A stretch of 64,000 bases of DNA from Armatimonadota bacterium (GCA_023392285.1 JAEVZK010000106.1:14701-78700); one strand, 5' to 3'; shown: positions 42,322 through 53,224, counted from the stretch's first letter. Notes: a model not told the origin generated them from the sequence alone. Numbers and translations: made by a program.

Positions 42322-43363
42322 ATCCCAGTCTCGGCTGTTTGGCAGCCTCATACGCGATATCGGGATAGACCTCGGAACTGCGAACAGCCTCGTCTTCGTT
42401 GCCGGCCAGGGCATTGTTATTCATGAGCCGAGCGTCATCGCCGTCAGCCAAGACGACCGCCGCACCATCAGTGTGGGCGAGGCGGCTCGGCACATGCTCG
42501 GCAGAACTCCTCAAAACATCGAAGCAATCAAACCCATCCGCAATGGCGTCATCGCGGATTACCTCCAGACCGAGGAGCTGCTCAGAAGCTTTATCCAGCG
42601 AGTAACCAATCGTTTCCTACTGCGTAAGAATGTCTTGGTAGGCGTTCCAAGTGGTGTGACCGAGGTCGAGCGCCGAGCTGTGCTCGAAGCAACTCGTAAC
42701 GCGGGTGCAACCCACTCATTCGTGATCGAAGAGCCCATCGCTGCCGCTTTCGGATCGGGCCTGCCGGTTCATGAGCCCACCGCGTCGATCGTGGTCGATG
42801 TCGGTGGAGGGACGACGGAGGTAGCCATTATCTCCTCCTCGGGCATTGTGCATGCGAATTCGCTGCGCATTGCCGGAGATGAACTGGATGAGGCGATCAT
42901 CAGCTACGTCCGACGTGCCTACAATCTCCTGATTGGCGAACAAACCGCCGAGCGCGCGAAGGTCGAGGTCGGATGCGTGGTGCCGCTGCAACAAGAGCTG
43001 AGAACTGAAATTCGCGGTCGCGATCTCGTTAGCGGCTTGCCCAAGAGCGTCATAATCACGAGCGACGAGATTCGAAACGCCATTCTTGAGCCGGTGAATG
43101 CGATTGTTCAATCAGTGAAGATAACGCTTGAGGCTGCTCCGCCCGAATTGGCTGGTGACGCGATTGATCGAGGCATTCTTCTGTGCGGGGGAGGCGCACT
43201 CCTCCGAGGATTTGAACAGTATCTGGCCGAACACACCATGATGAAGGTGCAGGTTGCGACTGACCCCCTCTTGGCAGTGGCTCATGGGACGGGAAGGATC
43301 GTTGCAGAAATGCATCACAACGTGCGGGTCCGCCGGCTGGTGGAAAGGGCAAGCCTGTATTGA
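42311..43363 (+). CDS. mreB: Rod shape-determining actin homologue MreB
   Basis: 350 residues. Polymerises under the membrane and positions the elongasome. It has the phosphate-1 motif DIGIDLGTANSLVF, GVPSGVTEVERRAVLEA, phosphate-2 VVDVGGGTTEVAII, and the adenosine motif GGGALLRGFEQYL. It begins 11 bases before the remA stop and is followed by mreC with a TTGA overlap. Confidence 0.97.
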   Translation: MRSRSQSRLFGSLIRDIGIDLGTANSLVFVAGQGIVIHEPSVIAVSQDDRRTISVGEAARHMLGRTPQNIEAIKPIRNGVIADYLQTEELLRSFIQRVTNRFLLRKNVLVGVPSGVTEVERRAVLEATRNAGATHSFVIEEPIAAAFGSGLPVHEPTASIVVDVGGGTTEVAIISSSGIVHANSLRIAGDELDEAIISYVRRAYNLLIGEQTAERAKVEVGCVVPLQQELRTEIRGRDLVSGLPKSVIITSDEIRNAILEPVNAIVQSVKITLEAAPPELAGDAIDRGILLCGGGALLRGFEQYLAEHTMMKVQVATDPLLAVAHGTGRIVAEMHHNVRVRRLVERASLY

Positions 43364-44181
43364 AGCGGCGGCGTGATTGGAGTCTTCCCCTCACAATCGC
43401 CCTTATAGTGGCTGGAATTCTCCTGTCCCGCCTGCAATCTGCTGCACGGGTTCGCGGTCGGCTCGATCCATTGTCGAACGCCATTCACCGCTTGATCGAC
43501 CCCGGAAGTTCGGTAGCGACTGCGACGAGTTCTACTTTGGCCAATTTCGTATCCAGCCTTGGGCGAGCGACGGCTTTGGAGGCAGAGAATCGGCGGCTAC
43601 GTCTGAGAATTGCTGAATTGTCCGACTCGTCCCATCGCATCGAAGATCTGGAGAATCAGGTCCGGCAATTACGGCTCACCTCGAAATGGCTCGCCTCTGG
43701 CAGCAAGGAAAAGGTTCCGGCGAACGTCATTGCTTTCTTTCCCAGCAACTACCGAATTACTCTTGACGCGGGTCTTGATCAAGGAATCGCTCCTGGGATG
43801 GCGGTCGCAGTCTTCGGCGGTCTCGCCGGACGGGTGGAAACCGTAGCCGCCCACACCTGCCAAGCTCTTTTGATCGCCGCTCCTTCCACCGAACCCAAGA
43901 TGGGTGCATTGATCCGGCGGGCGAGTTCCGTGAACGCCCCAAGCGGAATCATTAAATCAGCCGGGGACGGCATGCTCAGTCTAGAGCTGACCAATTCGGA
44001 AAGCTCGGTCGAGCCTGGAGACATCGTGATCACTGGCGGCTTCACCGTCCAGCTTCCGCGCGGCCTCATTATTGGCCGCGTAGTCGGGGTCCAATATGAT
44101 CCCGCTTTCGGAAAGAAGGTCGCAACTGTCGCCCCAGCCGTAAACCCCGCAACCCTGCAGGAGGTCGTCATCATCCGATGA
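43360..44181 (+). CDS. mreC: Rod shape-determining protein MreC
   Basis: 273 residues. One N-terminal membrane helix (about 10-25), a coiled coil (60-105; ATALEAENRRLRLRIAELSD), then the two beta-barrel domains (about 120-270; VIAFFPSNYRITLDAGLDQGI, GDIVITGGF, LIIGRVVGVQ). It bridges MreB to PBP2/RodA. The TTG start overlaps the mreB stop as TTGA. Confidence 0.95.
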   Translation: MKRRRDWSLPLTIALIVAGILLSRLQSAARVRGRLDPLSNAIHRLIDPGSSVATATSSTLANFVSSLGRATALEAENRRLRLRIAELSDSSHRIEDLENQVRQLRLTSKWLASGSKEKVPANVIAFFPSNYRITLDAGLDQGIAPGMAVAVFGGLAGRVETVAAHTCQALLIAAPSTEPKMGALIRRASSVNAPSGIIKSAGDGMLSLELTNSESSVEPGDIVITGGFTVQLPRGLIIGRVVGVQYDPAFGKKVATVAPAVNPATLQEVVIIR

Positions 44182-44657
44182 AGAGCATCAAGGGAGTCCT
44201 CATCGCAACCTTGGCCATTTACCTCGCAGCCATTCTTCAAGGTGGCGTCGCCTCGCGCTACTCGCTCTTGGGAGGTCATGTCGACTTCTATCTGATCGTC
44301 CTCGGCTTCCTCCCTCTGTACACCAATCGAAAGGGCGGAGCGCTTCTCGGGTTCGCGATCGGTGTCGTCGAAGGAGCCATGGCTGGCGTCAACATGGGAC
44401 AATTCGTGTTCGCTCGAGTCGTTACCGGAGTTGCCATCTCATCAGTGGCCGAAGGAGGCGTAGAGCGCAATATCTTCACAACTTCCCTCTTTGCCGTAGT
44501 CTCCGCCATCTTTAGTCAGCTCATCTTGATGTTTTTGGCCCCGCCCCCGGCAGTTCTGCCCTTCTTGGGAGATACACTGAGGACAGCGGTGTACAACGGT
44601 GTCCTCGCGATGCTGCTTTACGCCTTGTTCAACAGGTTCCTAAGCCCTCGCAAGTGA
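44178..44657 (+). CDS. mreD: Rod shape-determining protein MreD
   Basis: 159 residues with about five hydrophobic helices, overlapping mreC by ATGA. Members of this family are poorly conserved; the call rests on size, helix count, the LLGGHVDFYLIVLGFLPLYTNRKGGALLGFAIG pattern (read here as GGHVDFYLIVLGFLPLY) and position after mreC. Confidence 0.85.
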   Translation: MKSIKGVLIATLAIYLAAILQGGVASRYSLLGGHVDFYLIVLGFLPLYTNRKGGALLGFAIGVVEGAMAGVNMGQFVFARVVTGVAISSVAEGGVERNIFTTSLFAVVSAIFSQLILMFLAPPPAVLPFLGDTLRTAVYNGVLAMLLYALFNRFLSPRK

Positions 44658-45925
44658 GGGCGGTGCAAGAGATGAGTCAGCATATAAACGTTCTAGAAAT
44701 GGCGCGGCAGCAGCTAAACATTGCCGCCAAATATCTCGATCTAGACCCAGGCCTTCATCAAGTCCTTGCTTCACCGATGAGATCGCTCAGCGTACGGTTT
44801 CCCGTCGTGCTGGACAACGGAGAAGTTCAGGTCTATGAAGGCTATCGGGTCCAGCACAACCTTTCGCGAGGCCCAACGAAAGGCGGCATCCGATACCATC
44901 CCGATGTCGATTTAGATGAAACCAGCGCCCTCGCCATGTGGATGACGTGGAAATGCGCGGTCGTCAATATTCCCTACGGCGGAGCAAAAGGCGGCGTCAA
45001 GGTCGACGTGAAGCAGCTTTCCCGGCGTGAATTGGAAAAGTTAACCCGCCGATTCATTTCCGACATCGGCATCATTGTCGGTGAACGGAGCGATATCCCC
45101 GCTCCTGACATTGGCACCAACGCCCAAGTGATGGCTTGGATCATGGACACCGTTTCCATGCAAAAGGGCCATACCGTGCCCGGATGCGTCACGGGCAAGC
45201 CCATTGAATTGGGCGGTTCCGAAGGGCGTGTGGAAGCTACCGGTCGCGGCGTCGTGGTCAACTTGGAAGAAGCGGCAAAGGCCATGAATCTCAACCTCAA
45301 CGGCGCTAAAGTCGTCGTTCAAGGGTTCGGAAACGTTGGCTCCGTTGCGGCTCTGCTGGCCGAGGAAGCCGGGGCGACCGTGGTCGGTATCAGCGATGCC
45401 CTGGGCGGAATCTATAACGAAAGAGGACTGCCCGTACACGAGCTGCATCATAAATATGGCTCGCGAGAAGGCGGAATTCGCGAGTACAAGGATGCTCAAG
45501 CGGTCTCCAACGAAGAGATTCTCGAAATGCCGTGCGACGTGCTTATTCCCGCCGCGATCTCCGCTCAACTAACGGGCGAGAATGCCGACAAAATCAAGGC
45601 CAAGCTGATTGTCGAAGGAGCGAACGGTCCGACAACGCCCGACGCCGATAACATCTTCAGCGACAAGGGCATCATGGTCGTACCTGACGTCCTTGCCAAC
45701 GCGGGGGGCGTGGTCGTCAGCTACTTCGAGTGGGTGCAAGACCTTCAAAACTTCTTCTGGGAAGAGAATGAGGTCAACAACAAGCTGACCCGCATCATGC
45801 GACAGTCGTTTGCGGCCGTGGAGAGCACGATGAGATCGCACAAGACCGACATGCGCACCGCCGCCTATATCATCGGTGTCAAACGAGTCGCGGAAGCGAC
45901 GATGAAGCGCGGCATCTATCCCTGA
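44654..45925 (+). CDS. gdhA: Glutamate/leucine-type dehydrogenase
   Basis: 423 residues. The active-site lysine is K112 in PYGGAKGG; the dinucleotide site is VVQGFGNVGSVAALLAEE. Also seen are EGYRVQHNLSRGPTKGGIRYHPD and DVLIPAAISAQLTGENADKIKAKLIVEGANGP (split here as DVLIPAAISAQLTG and IVEGANGPT). It interconverts glutamate and 2-oxoglutarate with ammonia. The GTG start overlaps the mreD stop as GTGA; ATG 44672 is the alternative. Joined to a cell-wall operon, its product may feed D-glutamate or general amino-group supply, an inference only. Confidence 0.93.
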   Translation: MRAVQEMSQHINVLEMARQQLNIAAKYLDLDPGLHQVLASPMRSLSVRFPVVLDNGEVQVYEGYRVQHNLSRGPTKGGIRYHPDVDLDETSALAMWMTWKCAVVNIPYGGAKGGVKVDVKQLSRRELEKLTRRFISDIGIIVGERSDIPAPDIGTNAQVMAWIMDTVSMQKGHTVPGCVTGKPIELGGSEGRVEATGRGVVVNLEEAAKAMNLNLNGAKVVVQGFGNVGSVAALLAEEAGATVVGISDALGGIYNERGLPVHELHHKYGSREGGIREYKDAQAVSNEEILEMPCDVLIPAAISAQLTGENADKIKAKLIVEGANGPTTPDADNIFSDKGIMVVPDVLANAGGVVVSYFEWVQDLQNFFWEENEVNNKLTRIMRQSFAAVESTMRSHKTDMRTAAYIIGVKRVAEATMKRGIYP

Positions 45926-45949
45926 TCGATCTCGTGCCAAGTGGATAGG

Positions 45950-45977
45950 AATGGCTCTCTCTTGGGAGCCATTTTTT
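45950..45977 (+). terminator. Intrinsic terminator after gdhA
   Basis: AATGGCTC/GAGCCATT with an 8-nt loop followed by TTTTCC, 24 bases after the stop. It ends the remA-mreBCD-gdhA run. Confidence 0.85.
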
Positions 45978-46152
45978 CCGTACCTCTGAGCCTCGCCCCG
46001 AACGAGCACAATTTTCTCCGCCTGGGGATGGGAGACACCAACTCGATCTGAAGCAATGCTAGGGCCTGCGAAAGATTCATTCCAAGCTGGGAAATAATTC
46101 GTTCCGAGGTAGGAATTGGGCGCAGGCCTCCAAAGCCTCAAAACAGTGGGGG

Positions 46153-47814
46153 TCAGTTCGATCCCGTGACCGGCAACCTCCAGGCCGGAATTCCCCCGCT
46201 TGGGCGGTCGCCCGTCAGCGCGAGTCGCAGCATCGCTGGCGGCATCTGATTTTCTCGCAGGATCCGGTCATGAATGTCGCGAAGCTTCCACCCATCCTCC
46301 AACAATTCGCGCGAGATCTCTCGAAATTGCAGGCCGCCGAGAAGATAGGCGGCTTGATAAAGGGGAGGATAGCTGCCGTTGAAGGAGCGCCGCACCTCGG
46401 CTTCCGCATTAAACCGCTCATGCCCCACTAGATCGACCAGCATCTCCACGCAATCGGCGGTAGAGATCTCACCAAGATGAAAGCGCAGAGAAAAAACCAC
46501 ACGAATGCAGCGGTGCATCCGCCAGAAGAGCATGCCAATCCGCCTTTCGGGAGTGTCTGGAAAGCCGAGTTCCCAGAGGAGAAGCTCCCAATAGATGGTC
46601 CAACCTTCGATCCAAAAGGGTGTGGAAAAAAGGCGGCGATACGGCCGAAAGCGACGCGTCATGAACTGCTGAAGATGGTGCCCAGGGATGAGTTCGTGCT
46701 GGACGGTCGCTCGGGAGAACGCGGGATTGTTTCCGCGCATGCTCATCCTCTTCTCCTCCTGCGACATCGCGTCGGTGGGGTACGACACCATGATCACTTC
46801 TCCTCCGAGGAAGAAAGGGCTGACCTTTTGCGCCTCTGCGGTCATCATGTTCATTCGCCAAGTCTCCTCCGCGAGCGGAGGAACGGTGACGAGATCCCGC
46901 ACGATTTCGACCGCTTCAAGAGCGAGTTGGCGAACCATCCTTGGCTGCTGTCCAGGGGAGACGCAGGAGTCCTTGACATGCTCGATCGCGGCCCGCCAAT
47001 CTTCCCCAAATCCCAGCTCCCGAGCGGCGCCCTTTATTTCCCGGAGGCACCATGCGTATTCTCGCTCTCCGATTGCGACGAGCTCTTCCGGGGTGTTCGC
47101 GAGCATTTCACGCTTCAGCGCAACTTCGATGGCTTGACGCCCGACCGGGCGTCCGGGGATGAGATCGGGGTTCGACTTCGGCTGTACGGCTTCGAAAGCT
47201 TCCAAGACGTGTTCGATTGGCGTGCGAACCCACCACGCGATCTCCGGATCATACGGGCAGTAGTAGTCTCTCCACCGCTCGATCGCCTGTTTCAGTTCTT
47301 TAACCGCTTCCCCAGCGATCCAAGTGTTCTCGACTGGGCTGCTGGCGGCGAGGATGCGCGACAATTCGGCAAACTTCGCGGCTACATCTTCCCCACTTGG
47401 ATCCTTCATGTCCATTCTCTCCGCATCGAGCTGGCAAATGAGCTCGGCATACGGCATGTTTGGCTTCAGCCGTTCGAGTTCTTCCTCAAGATGCTCCAGC
47501 TCGTCGTCGGCCTTCTGCAAGAAATTCAGGAAGAGGGCGCGATCGATGGCAGCAACGGTCGAGAGTGGCGCGGGCTCGATTCCTTCCAGCCTTTGGCGCC
47601 AAGTCATATGGAGCTTTTTAAGCCGCCCAATCCGCAGATTCGAGAGTTGCATCGGATAACGCAGCTCGATTGCCTTTCGATCTTGGACGAATTCGTTTAC
47701 GAGTGTGCCAAGTCCGGGATCGTCGTCTCTAAAATCAGGCTCCGCGTTCTGAAGCGGCTTCACATCTGCCATCTCCATCAGTGTAGCCAAGGAATCTGGT
47801 CGGTGCGGGTTCAT
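46153..47814 (-). CDS. DUF885 family protein, probable metallopeptidase
   Basis: 553 residues. DUF885 proteins are related to M32/M3-like zinc peptidases. The zinc site is QHELIPGHHLQQF (HExxxGHH), and FWIEGWTIYWE supplies a downstream glutamate. It lacks a signal peptide, so it is probably cytosolic. TATCTT lies seven bases before the ATG, suggesting a leaderless start; the divergent peptidase gene begins only 19 bp away. It ends about 180 bases from the gdhA terminator with no terminator of its own. Confidence 0.85.
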   Translation of the reverse strand: MNPHRPDSLATLMEMADVKPLQNAEPDFRDDDPGLGTLVNEFVQDRKAIELRYPMQLSNLRIGRLKKLHMTWRQRLEGIEPAPLSTVAAIDRALFLNFLQKADDELEHLEEELERLKPNMPYAELICQLDAERMDMKDPSGEDVAAKFAELSRILAASSPVENTWIAGEAVKELKQAIERWRDYYCPYDPEIAWWVRTPIEHVLEAFEAVQPKSNPDLIPGRPVGRQAIEVALKREMLANTPEELVAIGEREYAWCLREIKGAARELGFGEDWRAAIEHVKDSCVSPGQQPRMVRQLALEAVEIVRDLVTVPPLAEETWRMNMMTAEAQKVSPFFLGGEVIMVSYPTDAMSQEEKRMSMRGNNPAFSRATVQHELIPGHHLQQFMTRRFRPYRRLFSTPFWIEGWTIYWELLLWELGFPDTPERRIGMLFWRMHRCIRVVFSLRFHLGEISTADCVEMLVDLVGHERFNAEAEVRRSFNGSYPPLYQAAYLLGGLQFREISRELLEDGWKLRDIHDRILRENQMPPAMLRLALTGDRPSGGIPAWRLPVTGSN

Positions 47815-47833
47815 TCGGGTTAAGATACAAGCG
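47815..47833. promoter_or_regulatory. 19-bp symmetric divergent promoter between two leaderless genes
   Basis: The start codons ATG (47814, minus) and GTG (47834, plus) are 19 bases apart. TAAGAT (47821-47826) lies seven bases before the plus GTG; read on the other strand the overlapping TATCTT (47822-47827) lies seven bases before the minus ATG. The two -10 boxes therefore overlap almost fully, and any -35 contacts must lie inside the opposite coding sequence. Confidence 0.6.
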
Positions 47834-50044
47834 GTGTTCCTTTCCTTCGCTCTTCTGCCCCTTTTCGTCCAAGTACGCCCGCTCTACGCCCCGACGACCG
47901 CGGAAGTCGCGGCAAACTACCTCCGAGCCGATACCGTCGGCGGCGAATGGACGAGGAGTGCGTCGATGCTCCGTCTTGACCCGCATTGGTTCGACAACGG
48001 CCGCGCGTTCTGGTACTTCCGCGACGCCTCGGGCGGCACCGGCGAATACATCCGGGTTGATTCGGCCACGGGAAAGAAGACGCCGTTGTTCGATGCCAAG
48101 CGTTTGGCGGCCGCGCTTGCCAAGGAACTTGGGCAGGATGTCGATCCCGATCGACTGCCCCTGCGGACGGTGGAATTCGATGGAAAGATCGCGCGTTTCG
48201 TCGCCGGAAATCAGAGCTGGATGATCGATTTGGGCTCTTACGGCCTCACCAAAATGAAATCGGAACCTCCGACGAGTCCGAGAGCGCGCGGACCGAGGGG
48301 CAATCGCCGCGACTCGAGGCGAGATGCGATTCCTTCACCAGACGGAAAATGGACGGCGCGGATCGTCGACAACGCGATTATCGTTGCCGATAGCGTGGGC
48401 GGCAGCCGGACTCTGACTCCGAACGTGCCGCAGGACGGCTTCTACTCGAGGCTCGTCTGGTCGCGCGATTCGCGTCGTCTGATTGCGGTGAAAACACATC
48501 CGGGAGATCATAAACAGGTCTATTTGATCCAGAATTCTCCTCCGGAATGGGGGCCGGCGAAGCTGACCCAGAGAACGTATGACCGCCCGGGCGATAAAGT
48601 CGACACTTACGACATTCAGGTGTTCGATCCGGCTGGCCAGGTGCCGCCGACGGAAGCTGAGGCGATCGATTATGGCGACTATCCCGCGTTTCGTCCGACG
48701 ACGGATGGAGCTTTTACCTATCAGAAGATGGATCGCGGTTACGGGCGCTTCCGCGTTCTGCGGCTCGAACCGATTTCCGGAAAGACTTCGGCAGTCTTCG
48801 ACGACGATCCGTCAACGTTCGTCGATTCTACAGCACTCGTGACCGAATATTTGAAAGGCTCGGATGAAATTATCGTTTCGTCAGAGCGCGACGGATGGCA
48901 CCACCTCTATTTGGCAGATGGTAAGGGGGGGTTGCGACAGATCACTAAGGGGAATTGGGTGGTTCGCGGCGTGGAAAAGGTGGACGAGGAGCATCGCCAG
49001 ATTATTTTTCGCGCGAGCGGGATCAATGCGGGCGAGGATCCTTACTGCATCCATTACTACCGCATTAACTTCGACGGCAGCAATATGGTTGGGCTGACGC
49101 CAGCAAAGGGGAATCATCGCGCCGTTTTCGGCCCCGATGGGACGGTATTGGTGGATACCTACTCCACCGTCGAGCAGCCGCCAATTCACGAACTGCGCAG
49201 CGGAATCAGCGGAAAATTGATATCAACTCTTGAGAAGGGCGATATTTCGCGGCTCTTGGCGATGGGCTGGCGTCCTCCGCAGCCTTTTGTTGCCAAAGGG
49301 CGCGATGGGAAGACCGATATCTATGGCGTCGTCTTCCGGCCCACGAACTTCGATCCCAAGAAGCGGTATCCGGTGGTTGAGGACATTTATGCGGGGCCGC
49401 AGGATTCCTTTGTTCCGAAATCGTTTTCGCCGGCGTTCTATCAGCAACGCGTGGCGGAGCTCGGCTTCATTGTGGTTCAGATCGACGGAATGGGCACGCG
49501 CAACCGCTCAAAGGCTTTTCATGACGTGTGCTACAAAAACTTGGCGGATGCGGGCTTTGAGGATCGCATCCTCTGGATGAAAGCACTCGGCAAAGTAGAA
49601 CCTTCTGCCGATCTTGAACGCGTGGGAATCTACGGAACTTCGGCGGGCGGGCAGAATGCGGGGGCAGCCGTGCTCTTTCACCCTGAATTCTATAAAGTCG
49701 CCGTCGCGTCTTGCGGCTGTCACGACAATCGCCTGGACAAGATTTGGTGGAACGAGCAATGGATGGGCTTGATGGGATCCCATTACGCTACGTGCTCGAA
49801 TATAGAAAACGCGAGCAAGCTTCAGGGCGACCTCCTGCTCATCGTGGGCGAGTTGGATACGAATGTTCCTCCAGAATCGACGTACCGATTCGCGGCGGCA
49901 CTGCAGACGGCGGGCAAAGAATTCGAATTGGTTGTCATTCCGAACTCGGATCACACCGCAGGTGGACCCTATGGGGAGCGAAAGCGGAGAGATTTTCTGG
50001 TTCGGCACCTGCTCAGAGTCGAACCTCCGAATCCGAACAGTTGA
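47834..50044 (+). CDS. S9 family peptidase, DPP-IV type
   Basis: 736 residues. An eight-bladed propeller-like N-terminal part (to about 480) is followed by an alpha/beta hydrolase domain. The catalytic triad is S603 (GIYGTSAGGQ), D675 (GELDTNV) and H707 (NSDHTAGG); DIYAGPQDSFVPKSF and IDGMGTRNRSKAFHD are DPP-IV-like. The N-terminus MFLSFALLPLFVQ looks like a short signal sequence, so it may be exported to cleave X-Pro dipeptides. Start is GTG with a leaderless promoter. Confidence 0.92.
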   Translation: MFLSFALLPLFVQVRPLYAPTTAEVAANYLRADTVGGEWTRSASMLRLDPHWFDNGRAFWYFRDASGGTGEYIRVDSATGKKTPLFDAKRLAAALAKELGQDVDPDRLPLRTVEFDGKIARFVAGNQSWMIDLGSYGLTKMKSEPPTSPRARGPRGNRRDSRRDAIPSPDGKWTARIVDNAIIVADSVGGSRTLTPNVPQDGFYSRLVWSRDSRRLIAVKTHPGDHKQVYLIQNSPPEWGPAKLTQRTYDRPGDKVDTYDIQVFDPAGQVPPTEAEAIDYGDYPAFRPTTDGAFTYQKMDRGYGRFRVLRLEPISGKTSAVFDDDPSTFVDSTALVTEYLKGSDEIIVSSERDGWHHLYLADGKGGLRQITKGNWVVRGVEKVDEEHRQIIFRASGINAGEDPYCIHYYRINFDGSNMVGLTPAKGNHRAVFGPDGTVLVDTYSTVEQPPIHELRSGISGKLISTLEKGDISRLLAMGWRPPQPFVAKGRDGKTDIYGVVFRPTNFDPKKRYPVVEDIYAGPQDSFVPKSFSPAFYQQRVAELGFIVVQIDGMGTRNRSKAFHDVCYKNLADAGFEDRILWMKALGKVEPSADLERVGIYGTSAGGQNAGAAVLFHPEFYKVAVASCGCHDNRLDKIWWNEQWMGLMGSHYATCSNIENASKLQGDLLLIVGELDTNVPPESTYRFAAALQTAGKEFELVVIPNSDHTAGGPYGERKRRDFLVRHLLRVEPPNPNS

Positions 50045-50178
50045 ACGCATTGGAGAGGTTTGGGTGCCTTATAATTTAAGCACTTGAATCCGACGCACCC
50101 CACACTTTCCTGATCCTGAATTTGGGCGAAGAAGTCCACGTAAGAAAAGCCGACTAGGTGAACTGGTGGACTCTAAAA

Positions 50179-50799
50179 CTAGAATTCAGGCGGACGCATT
50201 AAAAGAGCGCCTTCGTTTTGATCTTTGGATCCCGGCAACAGCTCCCGCTCCGCCTGGAGGACACTGTCCAGCCCGTCCATTGTCTTCGATTCTTCGATGG
50301 AACCGTCGGGCCGGACAATGTAGCCAAAAACGCCCATGACAGAGTGGTAGCCGAAACCTGCGAAGGTGGTAGGTGCCTCAAGGCGCTTGCGCATCGCGTC
50401 CGTGAGCCTCGTCCTTGGTGAGATGGTATATCCCTGCCGCATCAGGTAGTTCGGTATGGTGCCTTTGACCTTCCGCTTATGAGACGTGGGCACGATTTTG
50501 ACGTACCAGTCGACGGACGTCTTATTGCCATGACGGTTCTGAAATTGGACGGTGCTTAGGCTTCCGTCGAAGCTGACAATGAAGCGGTCGGCGGCGGAGC
50601 CGATCGGATACCAAGCGTCGGCGTGGCACGGGCCAAGGGTTTCGGAATAGACGGAGGTGTAGCCGATGTTGGCTCTGGGCTCCACAAAGACGCTGTTAAA
50701 CTGCCCCCGCCAATGATCCAGGCGTTTAAAGAACGCCTCATCGTAGGATTTAGATTGTTTGACGAGAGCTAGGAAGGCGGCGACACAGGTCAGGATCAT
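50179..50799 (-). CDS. Protein of unknown function, possibly exported
   Basis: 206 residues. The start MILTCVAAFLALV is hydrophobic but not a clean signal peptide; the rest is a single soluble domain with FIVSFDGSLSTVQFQNRHGNKT and GFGYHSVMGVFGYIVRPDGSIEESKTMDG. The last 30 residues are acidic. No family is recognised. The 134 bp between it and the preceding gene hold nothing obvious. Confidence 0.6.
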   Translation of the reverse strand: MILTCVAAFLALVKQSKSYDEAFFKRLDHWRGQFNSVFVEPRANIGYTSVYSETLGPCHADAWYPIGSAADRFIVSFDGSLSTVQFQNRHGNKTSVDWYVKIVPTSHKRKVKGTIPNYLMRQGYTISPRTRLTDAMRKRLEAPTTFAGFGYHSVMGVFGYIVRPDGSIEESKTMDGLDSVLQAERELLPGSKDQNEGALLMRPPEF

Positions 50800-50931
50800 C
50801 TCTCTTATTTAACGCGCGAAACCCGGCCGGGATGTTCGCTTTTTACGTTCGGTGATTCAAAACCGGATTATGGCGTTCTCTAGCCAACTGCAACTCCAGT
50901 CCTGAGACTAAAATTTGCGAGTTGATCAGCC

Positions 50932-51424
50932 TCAGGACTTGGGTGGACGAAGACGTCGGCTCCTTGCACGCCCGTCCTGAGGGATCAACATACAAGGCAT
51001 TGCAGAGATCGCGTTGGCGGCGTTAGCCCCACCTTTTTGCTCGATGTAGGTCTTATAGGACCTATTGGACCGATAACACAATCTTCTGATGAAGAGTGCT
51101 TTTTCGTGGTCTTTGCCCCAGATTTCTAGGGTCCCGCTGGCGGAGGAAGTCCTCGTAGTCGAGAGCAAGCTCTTCTAGGCTTGCGCGGGCAACGCCGACG
51201 AGTCTTAATTCGGTTTTGGAGGAGGTGCCGGAGGCGACGCTTCCTTCAGCGATGTTCTGTCGGCCGCTACGGGCGGCTTGCACCATCTGATCGACGGTGC
51301 GGTTTCGTCGGTCCAGGTAGAGGCGGGTGAAGGAAACGGTGCCGTCGTACACGATCTCCGACATCTGAAATGCAAGAAGCCCCCGATACCCGCCATGAGG
51401 CTTGATCAGAGGCTCCTCGTTCAT
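50932..51424 (-). pseudogene. Four-helix-bundle (S23/IVS-type) protein gene broken by a +1 frameshift
   Basis: The first frame (51424 down to about 51140) starts with IKPHGGYRGLLAFQMSEIVYDGTV and contains TVDQMVQAARSGRQNIAEGS and ASLEELALDYEDFLRQR, the four-helix-bundle family. After DFLRQR the family continuation (IWGKDHEKALFIRRLCYRS, then SYKTYIEQ and a disordered tail) is found in the next frame, ending at 50932. An extra C in the CCC run near 51135 restores the frame if removed. The protein as encoded is truncated at about 95 residues of family sequence. A sequencing error is possible. Confidence 0.75.
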
Positions 51425-51432
51425 TGAGCAAT

Positions 51433-51478
51433 TATAAGTCTTATAGGACCTATAAGACCTATAAGGACTTATAAAGCT
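51433..51478. repeat. Tandem 9-nt repeats (TATARGNCY type) upstream of the four-helix-bundle gene
   Basis: Four to five imperfect 9-nt units begin TATAAGTCT, TATAGGACC, TATAAGACC, TATAAGGAC. The 16-mer GTCTTATAGGACCTAT (51438-51453) recurs exactly inside the gene's 3' part at 51050-51065. Confidence 0.7.
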
Positions 51479-51496
51479 GGAGAGACTACGGGGAGC

Positions 51497-53161
<1,665 letters not shown>

Positions 53162-53175
53162 TCAAACGTGTTGGA

Positions 53176-53202
53176 TTAGCACTCTCGTGCTCGGTTTGCT
53201 AA
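53176..53202 (-). promoter_or_regulatory. CIRCE operator 1 of groL
   Basis: TTAGCACTC, nine bases, then GTTTGCTAA (7 of 9 matches to GAGTGCTAA). About 25 bases upstream of the groL ATG. Confidence 0.8.
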
Positions 53203-53224
53203 GCATACCAGCGTGTGGTCTTTT

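Noticed and set aside
46477..47823. Long plus-strand open frame (448 codons) across the DUF885 gene
   Set aside because: It is a shadow: the minus strand has the HExxxGHH zinc motif and family sequence; the antisense frame has no recognisable protein pattern.
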